Source of the DNA: an uncultured Prevotella sp.
Lineage (GTDB): Bacteria; Bacteroidota; Bacteroidia; Bacteroidales; Bacteroidaceae
Assembly (NCBI GenBank): GCA_945614335.1
Contig: CALZAP010000036.1
Span: forward strand, 1 to 8,996
Length of the DNA stretch: 8,996 bases
Direction of reading: 5' to 3'
A program made the position numbers and the translations under genes. Positions 1 to 7,700 of the stretch are shown in pieces; position 1 is the first letter of the stretch; each line of letters starts with the position of its first letter. The notes under the pieces are model-generated. The model saw nothing but the letters and a program-made list of their open reading frames with translations. It did not search any database and had not been told where the DNA came from.

Positions 1-33
1 GCTCCCTTTGGTCGCTTGGGAAGTTAAAAGGCC
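1..33 (-). repeat. Partial copy of a candidate dispersed intergenic repeat
   Basis: Read on the minus strand, this stretch contains TTTTAACTTCCCAAGCGACC followed by AAAGGGAGC and then runs off the window. A related block lies on the plus strand near 8299 (TTAAACTTCCGAACCAACGG, then CCGAAGGG after a short insertion). Both sit in gaps at the outer ends of the sugar-acid locus. I see no coding potential here. The match is short and diverged, so a repeat family is inferred from two copies only. Confidence 0.35.
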
Positions 34-76
34 AATAGTTTTGAGCATTGGATATAAGCGCAATAACATTTGGCTT

Positions 77-118
77 AACTCCTTTATCTCCTTAACTCCT
101 TAACTCCTTTATCTCCTT
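77..118 (-). repeat. Tandem AAGGAG-type array, 5 units of 8-9 bp
   Basis: On the minus strand the array reads as units AAGGAGATA, AAGGAGTT, AAGGAGTT, AAGGAGATA, AAGGAGTT. The AAGGAG core is invariant and the tail alternates between two forms. It lies 25 bp beyond the uxaA stop codon, so it would be in the uxaA 3' untranslated region or in the leader of a following gene outside the window. No terminator hairpin is visible between uxaA and the window edge, so transcription may continue through it. Confidence 0.8.
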
Positions 119-142
119 GCAAAAGTTGAGTCTATATTTTTT

Positions 143-1636
143 CTAAAGTGTCACTCCGTTTTTGAATATGGATATTTCACGATAGTCGTTAATCTCGTTA
201 CGAGCTTTCTCTCCACTTGCCACAGAAATGATCTTGTCGATGAATTCCGGAAGGAGCTGGTCCATGGTCTTGCCTTCCACGAGCTGTCCGGCACTGAAGT
301 CAATCCAGTTAGGCTTTCTCGACGCGAGGGTAGGGTTGGTGGCAATCTTCATTGTGGGAACGAAGGTGCCGAAAGGAGTGCCTCGTCCGGTGGTGAAGAG
401 CACGATATGACAGCCTGCCGAGGCGAGAGCAGTGGAAGCCACAAGGTCGTTGCCTGGAGCCGAGAGAAGGTTCAGTCCGTTGTTTTGTAGTCGCTCGCCA
501 TATTTCAGCACTCCGCTAACCATTGCCTTGCCGCACTTCTGTGTGCAGCCGAGGGCTTTGTCTTCGAGAGTTGAAATGCCGCCTGCCTTATTGCCCGGCG
601 ACGGGTTTTCGCCCACTGGCTCACCATGACTGAGGAAATACTCCTTGAAGCTGTTCACCATGTCTACAGTCTTCTCAAACAGTTCCGGTGTCTTGCAGCG
701 GTTCATGAGTATGGTTTCCGCTCCAAACATCTCAGGCACCTCTGTGAGTATGGTAGTTCCTCCCTGAGCCACGAGCCAGTCGCTGAACTCGCCTACGAGC
801 GGATTTGCGGTGATGCCGCTGAATCCGTCGCTGCCACCGCATTTCAGTCCTATACGCAGATTGCTTACCGAGAGAGGTTCACGTCGGTCCTCACGGGCGA
901 GGGCGTAGAGTTGGCGGAGTATCTCCATTCCGGCTTCCACCTCGTCGCCGTCAACCTTCTGTGTCACAAGGAATTTGATACGGTCGCGGTCATAGTCGCC
1001 GAGCAGTTGTTCAAACAGTTCGGGCTGGTTGTTCTCGCATCCGAGTCCAAGCACGAGCACTCCGCCGGCATTTGGGTGGAGTACGATGTCGCGTAGAATG
1101 TTTCGTGTATTCTCGTGGTCGCCGCTGAGCTGCGAGCATCCGTAGTTGTGGTGCCATGCGTAGATGGAGTCTATGCCTTCGCATCCTGTTTCCGTCCTGA
1201 GCTGTGCTGCCAGTCTTTCCGCAATACCGTTGACGCATCCCACGGTAGGCACGATCCAAATTTCGTTTCTTGTACCCACTTCACCGTTTTTGCGTCTGTA
1301 TCCCATGAATGTACGTTTCTCGTCTTCAAAGTCGAGTTTGTTGTCCACAGGCTGGTATGTATATGAGAGAGTTCCCGATAGATTTGTCTTTAGATTGTCT
1401 TCGTTCACCCATTCACCTGCCTTTAGGTCTTGTTTGGCATGTCCTATCGGATATCCATATTTGATGATGTCTTCCCCGGCCTTAATGTCTTTCAAGAGCA
1501 CTTTGTGTCCGGCTGGTGTGTCCTGGAGCAGTGTTACGCAGCCCCCATCAGTTTCGATTGTTTCGCCCTTTTTCATCGGTTGCAGACAAACCACAACCGA
1601 GTCGGCCTTGTTGATTTTTAGATAAGTTTTTTCCAT
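143..1636 (-). CDS. uxaA: Altronate dehydratase (altronate hydrolase)
   Basis: This 497-residue cytoplasmic enzyme is predicted to dehydrate D-altronate to 2-keto-3-deoxygluconate in galacturonate catabolism. The length is close to the E. coli UxaA (about 495). Residues 1-95 form the small N-terminal SAF-like domain; residues 110-497 form the catalytic UxaA/galactarate dehydratase domain. Visible family blocks are GYRRKNGEVGTRNE (112-125), HHNYGCSQ (162-169, with His and Cys likely metal ligands), GLGCENNQ (197-204), KCGGSDGFSGITANP (265-279) and TTGRGTPFG (415-423). The start ATG follows an A-rich leader with no Shine-Dalgarno motif, as expected in Bacteroidota. It follows the regulator gene in the same direction with a 55-bp gap and appears to have its own promoter at the regulator's stop codon. 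Its product is the substrate of the divergently encoded KdgK. D-galactarate or related sugar-acid dehydration is the alternative, made less likely by the full two-domain UxaA architecture and context. Confidence 0.95.
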   Translation of the reverse strand: MEKTYLKINKADSVVVCLQPMKKGETIETDGGCVTLLQDTPAGHKVLLKDIKAGEDIIKYGYPIGHAKQDLKAGEWVNEDNLKTNLSGTLSYTYQPVDNKLDFEDEKRTFMGYRRKNGEVGTRNEIWIVPTVGCVNGIAERLAAQLRTETGCEGIDSIYAWHHNYGCSQLSGDHENTRNILRDIVLHPNAGGVLVLGLGCENNQPELFEQLLGDYDRDRIKFLVTQKVDGDEVEAGMEILRQLYALAREDRREPLSVSNLRIGLKCGGSDGFSGITANPLVGEFSDWLVAQGGTTILTEVPEMFGAETILMNRCKTPELFEKTVDMVNSFKEYFLSHGEPVGENPSPGNKAGGISTLEDKALGCTQKCGKAMVSGVLKYGERLQNNGLNLLSAPGNDLVASTALASAGCHIVLFTTGRGTPFGTFVPTMKIATNPTLASRKPNWIDFSAGQLVEGKTMDQLLPEFIDKIISVASGEKARNEINDYREISIFKNGVTL

Positions 1637-1686
1637 TGTAGTTTTATTTTTAATGAATAAATATTTTTTTTCGTATTTCTTTCCTG

Positions 1687-1694
1687 CAAAGTTA
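1687..1694 (-). promoter_or_regulatory. Candidate -7 promoter element for uxaA
   Basis: The minus strand reads TAACTTTG, a perfect match to the Bacteroidota -7 consensus TAnnTTTG. Its first three bases are the TAA stop codon of the upstream regulator gene. About 17 bp further upstream is a T-rich stretch (GTTTTA) that could be a weak -33 element. It would give a leader of roughly 45 nt before the uxaA ATG. The 8-mer consensus is short, so a chance match is possible. Confidence 0.45.
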
Positions 1695-2759
1695 CAGCTG
1701 CGTCCTTCTGTAAAACTCCACGTTTTCCCTTGTCAGCAGTTCTATAGGCACATAGTTCACAGGGTTTACCTCCTTTTTCAACACTATAGCCTCGAAAAGA
1801 GTCTCTATGCAGGAGTATCCTTGCATGTATCCATGCTGGGCTATCAGAAACGAGATAGAGCCCAACTTTAGGCAGTTGGCGTTTTTCTCCACCATGTCAT
1901 AGCCCATTATCTGCACATTCCTTCTGTTGGTTCTTAACAGGAAATCACCCACGAGGTGTGCCTTGGAGTTGAACGTTATGCAGTTGAACGTGTCAGGGTG
2001 TTTCTCAAAGTAGTCTTCGAGTATGTCGTCATACTTGTCTCTCTCCACGTCGAGCGGCAGGTTCACCTCTATAATATTAATTTCCGGGAAGTGGTCGTGC
2101 ATATAGTGGCGGAATCCGGTCTCCCTGTTTTCCTGCTGTTTGCTGGCCACATTTCCGTTTTTCATCTGCTTCATAAGCATTATCTGCTTCTGCCCTTTGG
2201 CTATAAGCATAAGCATTCGTCCTGCAAAATAGCCGCTGCAGAACGAGTCCTGTCCAAAAAACGACAGTGGGCGCAGGTCGGGCATATAGGAGTCGAGCAG
2301 TATGAAAGGCACTGATGTAGCGTGGAGCCTGTCAGTGAAGTGTTGTGTCTCCTGCAGTCTCGAAGGCACCACCACCACACCGTCGGGATTGTCTTTCAGA
2401 CACTGTTCTGTCACCTTGACAAAGGTGTCGATGTCATATCGTCTGTAGTAGTACATCTTCACGTTGACGTGAAAATCCCTTCTTTTGTCCCTTGCCGCCA
2501 TGGCCCCTTCTTCAACTTCCTCCCAGTATGCCTCTGAAACATGCTTTGGCATGATGCAGCAGAAGGTGTATTTTTTGTTATATGCCAAGGCGCTGGCATA
2601 GACATTAGGGTGATAGTCCATCTCCTTCAATGCCTTTTCCACTTTCTTTCTTGCGTCATCCGAAACGTTGGGACGGTTGTGGAGCACACGGTCAACAGTG
2701 CCTACTGACACACCTGCGAGCTGTGCCACGTCCTTTATTCTTATTTTCTCTGTCGTCAT
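1692..2759 (-). CDS. LacI-family transcriptional regulator with sugar-binding domain
   Basis: This is a 355-residue DNA-binding regulator. A LacI-type helix-turn-helix occupies residues 6-30 (IRIKDVAQLAGVSVGTVDRV, then LHNRP), followed by the hinge region DDARKKVEKALKEMDYHPN (34-52). Residues 62-350 form a periplasmic-binding-protein-like effector domain. I chose the ATG at 2759 because it places the helix-turn-helix at the N-terminus as in the family; an in-frame ATG at 2843 would add 28 unrelated residues and would run through the likely promoter. The gene sits between uxaA (downstream, same strand) and the divergent kdgK-eda operon, so it is the natural local regulator, probably sensing a sugar-acid intermediate such as KDG or a uronate. 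The effector and the sign of regulation cannot be read from sequence. TVDRV, where many family members have TVSRV, suggests the branch with a sugar ABC-type binding domain. Confidence 0.92.
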   Translation of the reverse strand: MTTEKIRIKDVAQLAGVSVGTVDRVLHNRPNVSDDARKKVEKALKEMDYHPNVYASALAYNKKYTFCCIMPKHVSEAYWEEVEEGAMAARDKRRDFHVNVKMYYYRRYDIDTFVKVTEQCLKDNPDGVVVVPSRLQETQHFTDRLHATSVPFILLDSYMPDLRPLSFFGQDSFCSGYFAGRMLMLIAKGQKQIMLMKQMKNGNVASKQQENRETGFRHYMHDHFPEINIIEVNLPLDVERDKYDDILEDYFEKHPDTFNCITFNSKAHLVGDFLLRTNRRNVQIMGYDMVEKNANCLKLGSISFLIAQHGYMQGYSCIETLFEAIVLKKEVNPVNYVPIELLTRENVEFYRRTQL

Positions 2760-2789
2760 TAGTTTTGATAAAATGCTTAAAAGATTGTG

Positions 2790-2797
2790 CAAAATTA
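2790..2797 (-). promoter_or_regulatory. Candidate -7 promoter element for the LacI-type regulator
   Basis: The minus strand reads TAATTTTG, matching the Bacteroidota consensus TAnnTTTG exactly. It lies about 30 bp upstream of the chosen ATG at 2759, which supports that start over the upstream in-frame ATG. No convincing -33 TTTG is present at the usual spacing. Confidence 0.5.
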
Positions 2798-2813
2798 CCA
2801 TATTTTCTTGAAT

Positions 2814-2827
2814 TGTGCGAATGCACA
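2814..2827. promoter_or_regulatory. Possible operator: TGTGC-GAAT-GCACA inverted repeat
   Basis: A 14-bp interrupted palindrome with perfect 5-bp arms lies between the two divergent promoter candidates, just upstream of the regulator's own -7 element. LacI-family proteins bind short palindromes of this size. The half-site TGCAC/GTGCA recurs at both -7 elements (2787-2791 and 2899-2903). Assignment to the neighbouring regulator is inference from position. Confidence 0.3.
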
Positions 2828-2892
2828 GGGCAATATTTTGCAAAAAAGTGAAGATTTTGGCTATTTTTCTTCGTAGTTTCAGAAAAATATAC

Positions 2893-2900
2893 TATTTTTG
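2893..2900 (+). promoter_or_regulatory. Candidate -7 promoter element for the kdgK-eda operon
   Basis: TATTTTTG matches TAnnTTTG. It lies 57 bp upstream of the kdgK ATG, with an A-rich leader in between. The -33 region is weak (TTCTTCG about 20 bp upstream). The element is followed directly by CAC, as is the divergent regulator promoter. Confidence 0.5.
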
Positions 2901-2957
2901 CACCACAAACAGATATAAAATAATCTACAACATCAAAATTAGCAAAAAAGAAAAGAA

Positions 2958-3983
2958 ATGGCTAAAGTAGTAACATTGGGAGAAATAATGCTCCGTCTGT
3001 CTTCACCAGGACAGAAAAGATTCGTTCAGAGTGAGTACTTCGACGTCGTATATGGTGGCGGAGAAGCTAACGTTGCCGTTAGTTGTGCCAATTATGGACA
3101 CGACGCCTATTTCGTGTCAAAACTGCCAAAGCATGAGATTGGCCAGTGTGCAGTGAATGCCTTGCGCAAGTTTGGTGTCAACACCGAGTTCATCGCCCGT
3201 GGTGGCGACCGCGTGGGTATCTATTACCTTGAGACAGGAGCTTCCATGCGTCCTTCAAAGGTGATTTACGACCGTGCCGGCAGTTCCATCGCAGAGGCCG
3301 ACGCCAGCGACTTCGACTTCGACAAGATTATGGAGGGTGCCGACTGGTTCCACTGGAGCGGCATCACACCCGCCATCAGCGACAAGGCAGCCGAACTGAC
3401 ACGCCTGGCCTGTGAGGCAGCAAAGCGTCATGGTGTGACCGTGTCTGTCGACCTTAACTTCCGCAAGAAGCTCTGGACATCAGAGAAGGCTCAGAGCATC
3501 ATGAAGCCTCTCATGAAGTATGTTGACGTGTGCATCGGCAACGAGGAAGACGCACAGCTCTGTCTGGGCTTCAAGCCTGAGGCAGACGTTGAGGGTGGCA
3601 AGACCGATGCCGAGGGATACTACGGCATATTCAAGGGTATGATGGAGACCTTCGGATTCAAGTATGTTGTTTCAACACTGCGCGAGTCGCTCTCTGCCAC
3701 ACACAACGGCTGGAAGGCTCTCATCTACAACGGCAAGGAGTTCTATCAGAGCAAGCACTACGACATCATGCCTATCATCGACCGTGTGGGTGGTGGCGAC
3801 TCTTTCTCTGGTGGTCTCATCCACGGCCTCCTCACCTATCCCGACAACCAGGGCAAGGCTCTTGAGTTTGCAGTGGCTGCATCAGCTCTCAAGCACACTA
3901 TCCCCGGCGACTTCAACATGGTGAGCCGCGAGGAAGTTGAAGCTCTCGCAGGTGGCGACGCTTCAGGACGAGTTCAGAGATAG
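2958..3983 (+). CDS. kdgK: 2-keto-3-deoxygluconate kinase (PfkB family)
   Basis: This 341-residue cytoplasmic sugar kinase is predicted to phosphorylate 2-keto-3-deoxygluconate to 2-keto-3-deoxy-6-phosphogluconate using ATP. The PfkB signatures are clear: the substrate-side motif GGGEANVAV at residues 33-41, the DLNFRKKLW block at 165-173 typical of KDG kinases, and the C-terminal anion-hole and catalytic motif DRVGGGDSFSGG at 276-287 with Asp281 as the catalytic base. The length fits the family. The ATG follows an A-rich leader with no strong ribosome-binding site. It is the first gene of a rightward operon with eda (48-bp gap) and the large signalling gene. The partnership with uxaA and eda settles the substrate; without context, fructokinase or another PfkB sugar kinase would be the alternative. 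Confidence 0.95.
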   Translation: MAKVVTLGEIMLRLSSPGQKRFVQSEYFDVVYGGGEANVAVSCANYGHDAYFVSKLPKHEIGQCAVNALRKFGVNTEFIARGGDRVGIYYLETGASMRPSKVIYDRAGSSIAEADASDFDFDKIMEGADWFHWSGITPAISDKAAELTRLACEAAKRHGVTVSVDLNFRKKLWTSEKAQSIMKPLMKYVDVCIGNEEDAQLCLGFKPEADVEGGKTDAEGYYGIFKGMMETFGFKYVVSTLRESLSATHNGWKALIYNGKEFYQSKHYDIMPIIDRVGGGDSFSGGLIHGLLTYPDNQGKALEFAVAASALKHTIPGDFNMVSREEVEALAGGDASGRVQR

Positions 3984-3994
3984 GTCCTGAGGAA

Positions 3995-4026
3995 ATTAAA
4001 GGATTAAAGAATTAAAGAATTAAAGT
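3995..4026 (+). repeat. Four exact tandem ATTAAAGN octamers
   Basis: Units are ATTAAAGG, ATTAAAGA, ATTAAAGA, ATTAAAGT: seven fixed bases with only the eighth changing. The array fills most of the 48-bp kdgK-eda gap and ends 5 bp before the eda ATG, so it occupies the region the ribosome contacts. Unit-number changes would alter the spacing without touching either coding frame. Confidence 0.85.
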
Positions 4027-4031
4027 TCTTT

Positions 4032-4700
4032 ATGGCAAGATTTGATAAAATAGCAGTTCTCGCTAAGATGGGCGAGACGGGTATGGTGCCCGTGTTCTAC
4101 CACAAGGACGCTGAAATAGCAAAGAAAGTAGTGAAGGCATGTTACGACGGTGGAGTTCGCGCCTTCGAGTTTACAAACCGTGGAGACTTCGCACACGAGG
4201 TGTTTGAGGAAGTGGTGAAGTTCGCCGCCGTGGAGTGTCCTGAAATGGCATTGGGCGTAGGCTCGGTCGTCGACCCTGCCACAGCAGCACTCTACATCCA
4301 GCTTGGAGCATGCTTCGTGGTAGGCCCGCTGTTCAATCCGGAGATTTCAAAAATCTGCAACCGTCGTCTCGTTCCTTACACACCGGGATGCGGCAGCGTG
4401 TCTGAAGTGGGTGCGGCACAGGAGACTGGCTGCGACCTCTGCAAGATATTCCCTGGCGACGTGCTCGGCACAAAGCTCGTGAAGGGTCTCATGGCTCCTA
4501 TGCCATGGTCGAAGCTGATGGTCACCGGTGGCGTGTCGCCCGACGAGGAGAACCTTACCTCGTGGATCAAGGCCGGAGTATTCTGTGTGGGCATGGGCTC
4601 AAAGCTCTTCCCGAAAGATGTAGTGGCTGCAGGCAACTGGCAAGCCGTGACCGACAAATGCCGTGAAGCATTGGGATACATCGCCAAAGCTCGCGCTTAA
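4032..4700 (+). CDS. eda: KDPG aldolase (2-keto-3-deoxy-6-phosphogluconate aldolase)
   Basis: This 222-residue class I aldolase is predicted to cleave 2-keto-3-deoxy-6-phosphogluconate into pyruvate and glyceraldehyde-3-phosphate, the last step of the pathway. The TIM-barrel landmarks of the KDPG/KHG aldolase family are present: Glu46 in RAFEFTNR (43-50), GVGSVVDP (75-82), a PYTPGCGS loop (115-122), Schiff-base Lys138 in CKIFPGD (137-143), and the phosphate-binding VTGGVSPDE (164-172). Length is normal for the family (about 210-225). The gene follows kdgK in the same direction and its TAA stop shares an A with the ATG of the next gene. Some family members also cleave 4-hydroxy-2-oxoglutarate; the context favours KDPG. 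Confidence 0.95.
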   Translation: MARFDKIAVLAKMGETGMVPVFYHKDAEIAKKVVKACYDGGVRAFEFTNRGDFAHEVFEEVVKFAAVECPEMALGVGSVVDPATAALYIQLGACFVVGPLFNPEISKICNRRLVPYTPGCGSVSEVGAAQETGCDLCKIFPGDVLGTKLVKGLMAPMPWSKLMVTGGVSPDEENLTSWIKAGVFCVGMGSKLFPKDVVAAGNWQAVTDKCREALGYIAKARA

Positions 4701-7700
4701 TGTTTGACATGCCAGACAACGTGCATAAAAACACTGTTTCAAGAGGCATTGGCACATTCCTTGCGGGTGTGCTGTGCCTCTTGTCTCTTTCAGCTTGTCG
4801 TGACCATAACGAAACGTATACTCACTTCGTCGACAAGCTGAACGAGACAGCGTATGCCTACCGATACAAAAACCTTGACTCTACGCTCTTCTATGCCCAG
4901 AAGGCATACGACAGGGCAAGACACTACGGCGACGGAAAGGCAGAAGCCATAAACAACATGGCTTTTGTATACATAGCCAACATGGATTACGAAAAGGCTG
5001 ACAGCTTGCTGAAGACCGTTGCCACACACACCGACAACCAAGTGGAACTGCTCGTGGCAGACATACAGATGATGCGTCTCTGCCAAAGGATGTCGGCAAA
5101 CAGACTGTTCTACGACTACCGCGAAAAAGCCATCACTCGACTGAGAAGAATAAAGGAGGAACCGGCTGCCCTCACGCCACAACTGTCAAAACGTATGGTG
5201 TATGCCGAAAGCGAGATGGAAATAGTCATCTCCACCTATTATTATTATGTAGGACAACAGAAACGCTCGGCAAGGGCCATCGAACGCATCGACAAAAGCA
5301 CCATCGCTCCCGACACGGCACAATATCTTAACTATCTATATAACATCGGTTCGGGAGGCATACTCAGCGGTGCTTCACCTGAAGAGATAAGGCAACGAGA
5401 GTTTGAACACCTCGTAGAGTGCTTCGCTTTGGCAAGAAGAAGCGGCAACATCTACTTCGAGGCAAACTCACTCGGAGCCATAGCCGAACACCTTCTCGAC
5501 ACCATAGCAAGAAGGCAGCTCGTCGACAACAATCCCGCTGCCATGAAACTGATAAACCCTGAGAACTATCCCGACGACGACGTGGCGGGAGAACTGGCCG
5601 TGAAGAGTCTCGAACTCTTCGAAACATACGGCGACAAATACCAGATTGCCGGAGCTCACCGAACGTTAGCCTCCTGCTATATGCAGGCTGGCGACTACGA
5701 ATACGCCCTCGACCATCTTCATGCCGCACTTGCCGACACCATCGTAAACAAGGCGCCCGACCTCGTGGCAAGCGTAAGGGAACAGATGAGCGTGGCTTTC
5801 TCTGCCATCGACGACAAAGTGTCGAGCGACTACAGCCGAAACATCTATCTCGACATACAAGACGACACCCGACAGGACCGAATGCTCGAGTCGAGAGCCG
5901 GAATGCTGAAAAAGTCTGAACACCAGCTCAACATGTTGCTCGCCATCGTTGTGGCTGCCATCCTCTTGCTCATCACCATGCTGTGGTGGTTTAACCGTAT
6001 GTACCAAAAGCGAAACAGAAACGAGGAAAACAGACGCCTGCTCGAACCACTGAAGGAATGGAGCAAGGGAAACATGGAAAAGACAAAGCAGATAGACGAG
6101 CAGTATGAAGAGATAACGGAAAAGATGGCCATGGTGAATTCAGCACTCGAGAAAAACTCTGAACGCAACATTGAACAAAGAGCACGCATATCATTGGCCA
6201 TAAGCCTGTTACCGCTTATCGACAGGATAATAAACGAAGTCAGGATGCTTCATGACAGAAAGGAGGAAAACTGCATAGTGGAGTTCAGGAAGGAATATGT
6301 AATGGAACTCATCGACAAGATAAACCAGTCGAACGACACACTGACCCGATGGATAAAACTCACCGAGGGACAACTGTCGCTAAAGCCCGTGAGTTTCCGT
6401 CTTCAGGAACTCTTCGACATTATAGCCAAAAACAAAAACACCTTTGCCGCCAAGGGAGTGGAACTGGTGGTGAACCCCACGTCGGCCACGCTGAAAGCCG
6501 ACCGCATACTCACGCTTTTCATGATAAACACTTTGGCCGACAACGCACGGAAGTTCACGCCAAAGGGAGGAAAGGTGGAGCTGGACGCAAAGGAGAAAGA
6601 CGGATGCGTGGAAGTGTCGGTGAGCGACACGGGATGCGGACTCTCCGACGACGAGAAGGCCTCCATCTTCGACCACAAGATAAGCAACGGACATGGCTTC
6701 GGACTTATGAACTGCAAGGGCATAATAGAAAAATACCGCAAGACCAGCAGCCGCTTCGCTTGTGCCACCATAGGCGTGGAGAGCGAAAAGGGTAGGGGGG
6801 CGCGGTTCTTCTTCCGCCTGCCGAAAGGGGTGGCAAGAACGCTCGTTGCCCTGATAACACTCGCCCTGCCCGCACTGATGGCCTATGCCACCCAGGGCTC
6901 TTCTTCAGCCAAGGAGACAGACCACGGACGCCTTGCGGCCAACTATGCCGACAGCGCCTACTACTCCAACATCGACGGACACTACCGGAAGACCATAGAC
7001 TATGCCGACTCCTGTCTCCACCATCTCAACCAGCGCTACGCGCAGCTTCGTCCCGACGGCAAGGACCTTCTGAAGATGACTTCCGACAACACTCTCGACC
7101 TGGCAGAGACACGCTGGCTCGCCGACACTCTCGACATAGACTTCAGCGTGATAGTCGACATACGAAACGAGACGGCCGTGGCAGCCCTCGCACTTCACGA
7201 ATGGCAGCTCTACCGCTACAACAACACCGCCTTCACCATGCTCTACAACCAGCTCTCGGCCGACAACACCCTTGCCGACTATTGCGCGAAGATGAGAAGT
7301 TCGCAAGCCAACAAAACCGTGGCAATGATATTTCTCGTCATGCTGTTGCTCGTCATCCCTCCCGCCTACTACATGCTCTACTATCGCCACCGTCTCTACT
7401 TCCGCTATTGCGAAGAACTCATTTCCAGCCTCTATGCCGAGCTCAACTCGCCGTCGCCACTGGAAACGAAGCTGAAACAGGCAGAAAAGCTTGCGGAAAG
7501 CGACCTGCCGCAGCAGCTGGCCGAAGTGGTAAACACCATACGCACCACGCTGGCCGAAGCCTTGGAGGTGAGAAAAGACAAGGAACAGCTCATAGAGCAA
7601 GCCTCCGACCGCCTGAACAAGGCCGAGTACGAGAGCAACAATCTCTATGTCTGCAACTCCATACTCGACAACTGTCTCTCTACGCTCAAGCACGAGACGA

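Noticed and set aside
626..1096. Plus-strand open frame of 156 codons inside uxaA
   Set aside because: It is antisense to conserved catalytic blocks of altronate dehydratase and shows no domain features of its own.
2760..2843. An N-terminal extension of the LacI-type regulator starting at an upstream in-frame ATG
   Set aside because: The extra 28 residues have no family resemblance, and they overlap the likely -7 element and the possible operator. The ATG at 2759 puts the helix-turn-helix at the usual position.
6830..6900. The junction between the first and second halves of the signalling protein as a lost stop codon or frameshift joining two genes
   Set aside because: The frame is continuous, composition does not change, and the hydrophobic segment at 713-730 fits a membrane pass. 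To my recollection similar long proteins exist in the group, so a natural fusion is the simpler reading.
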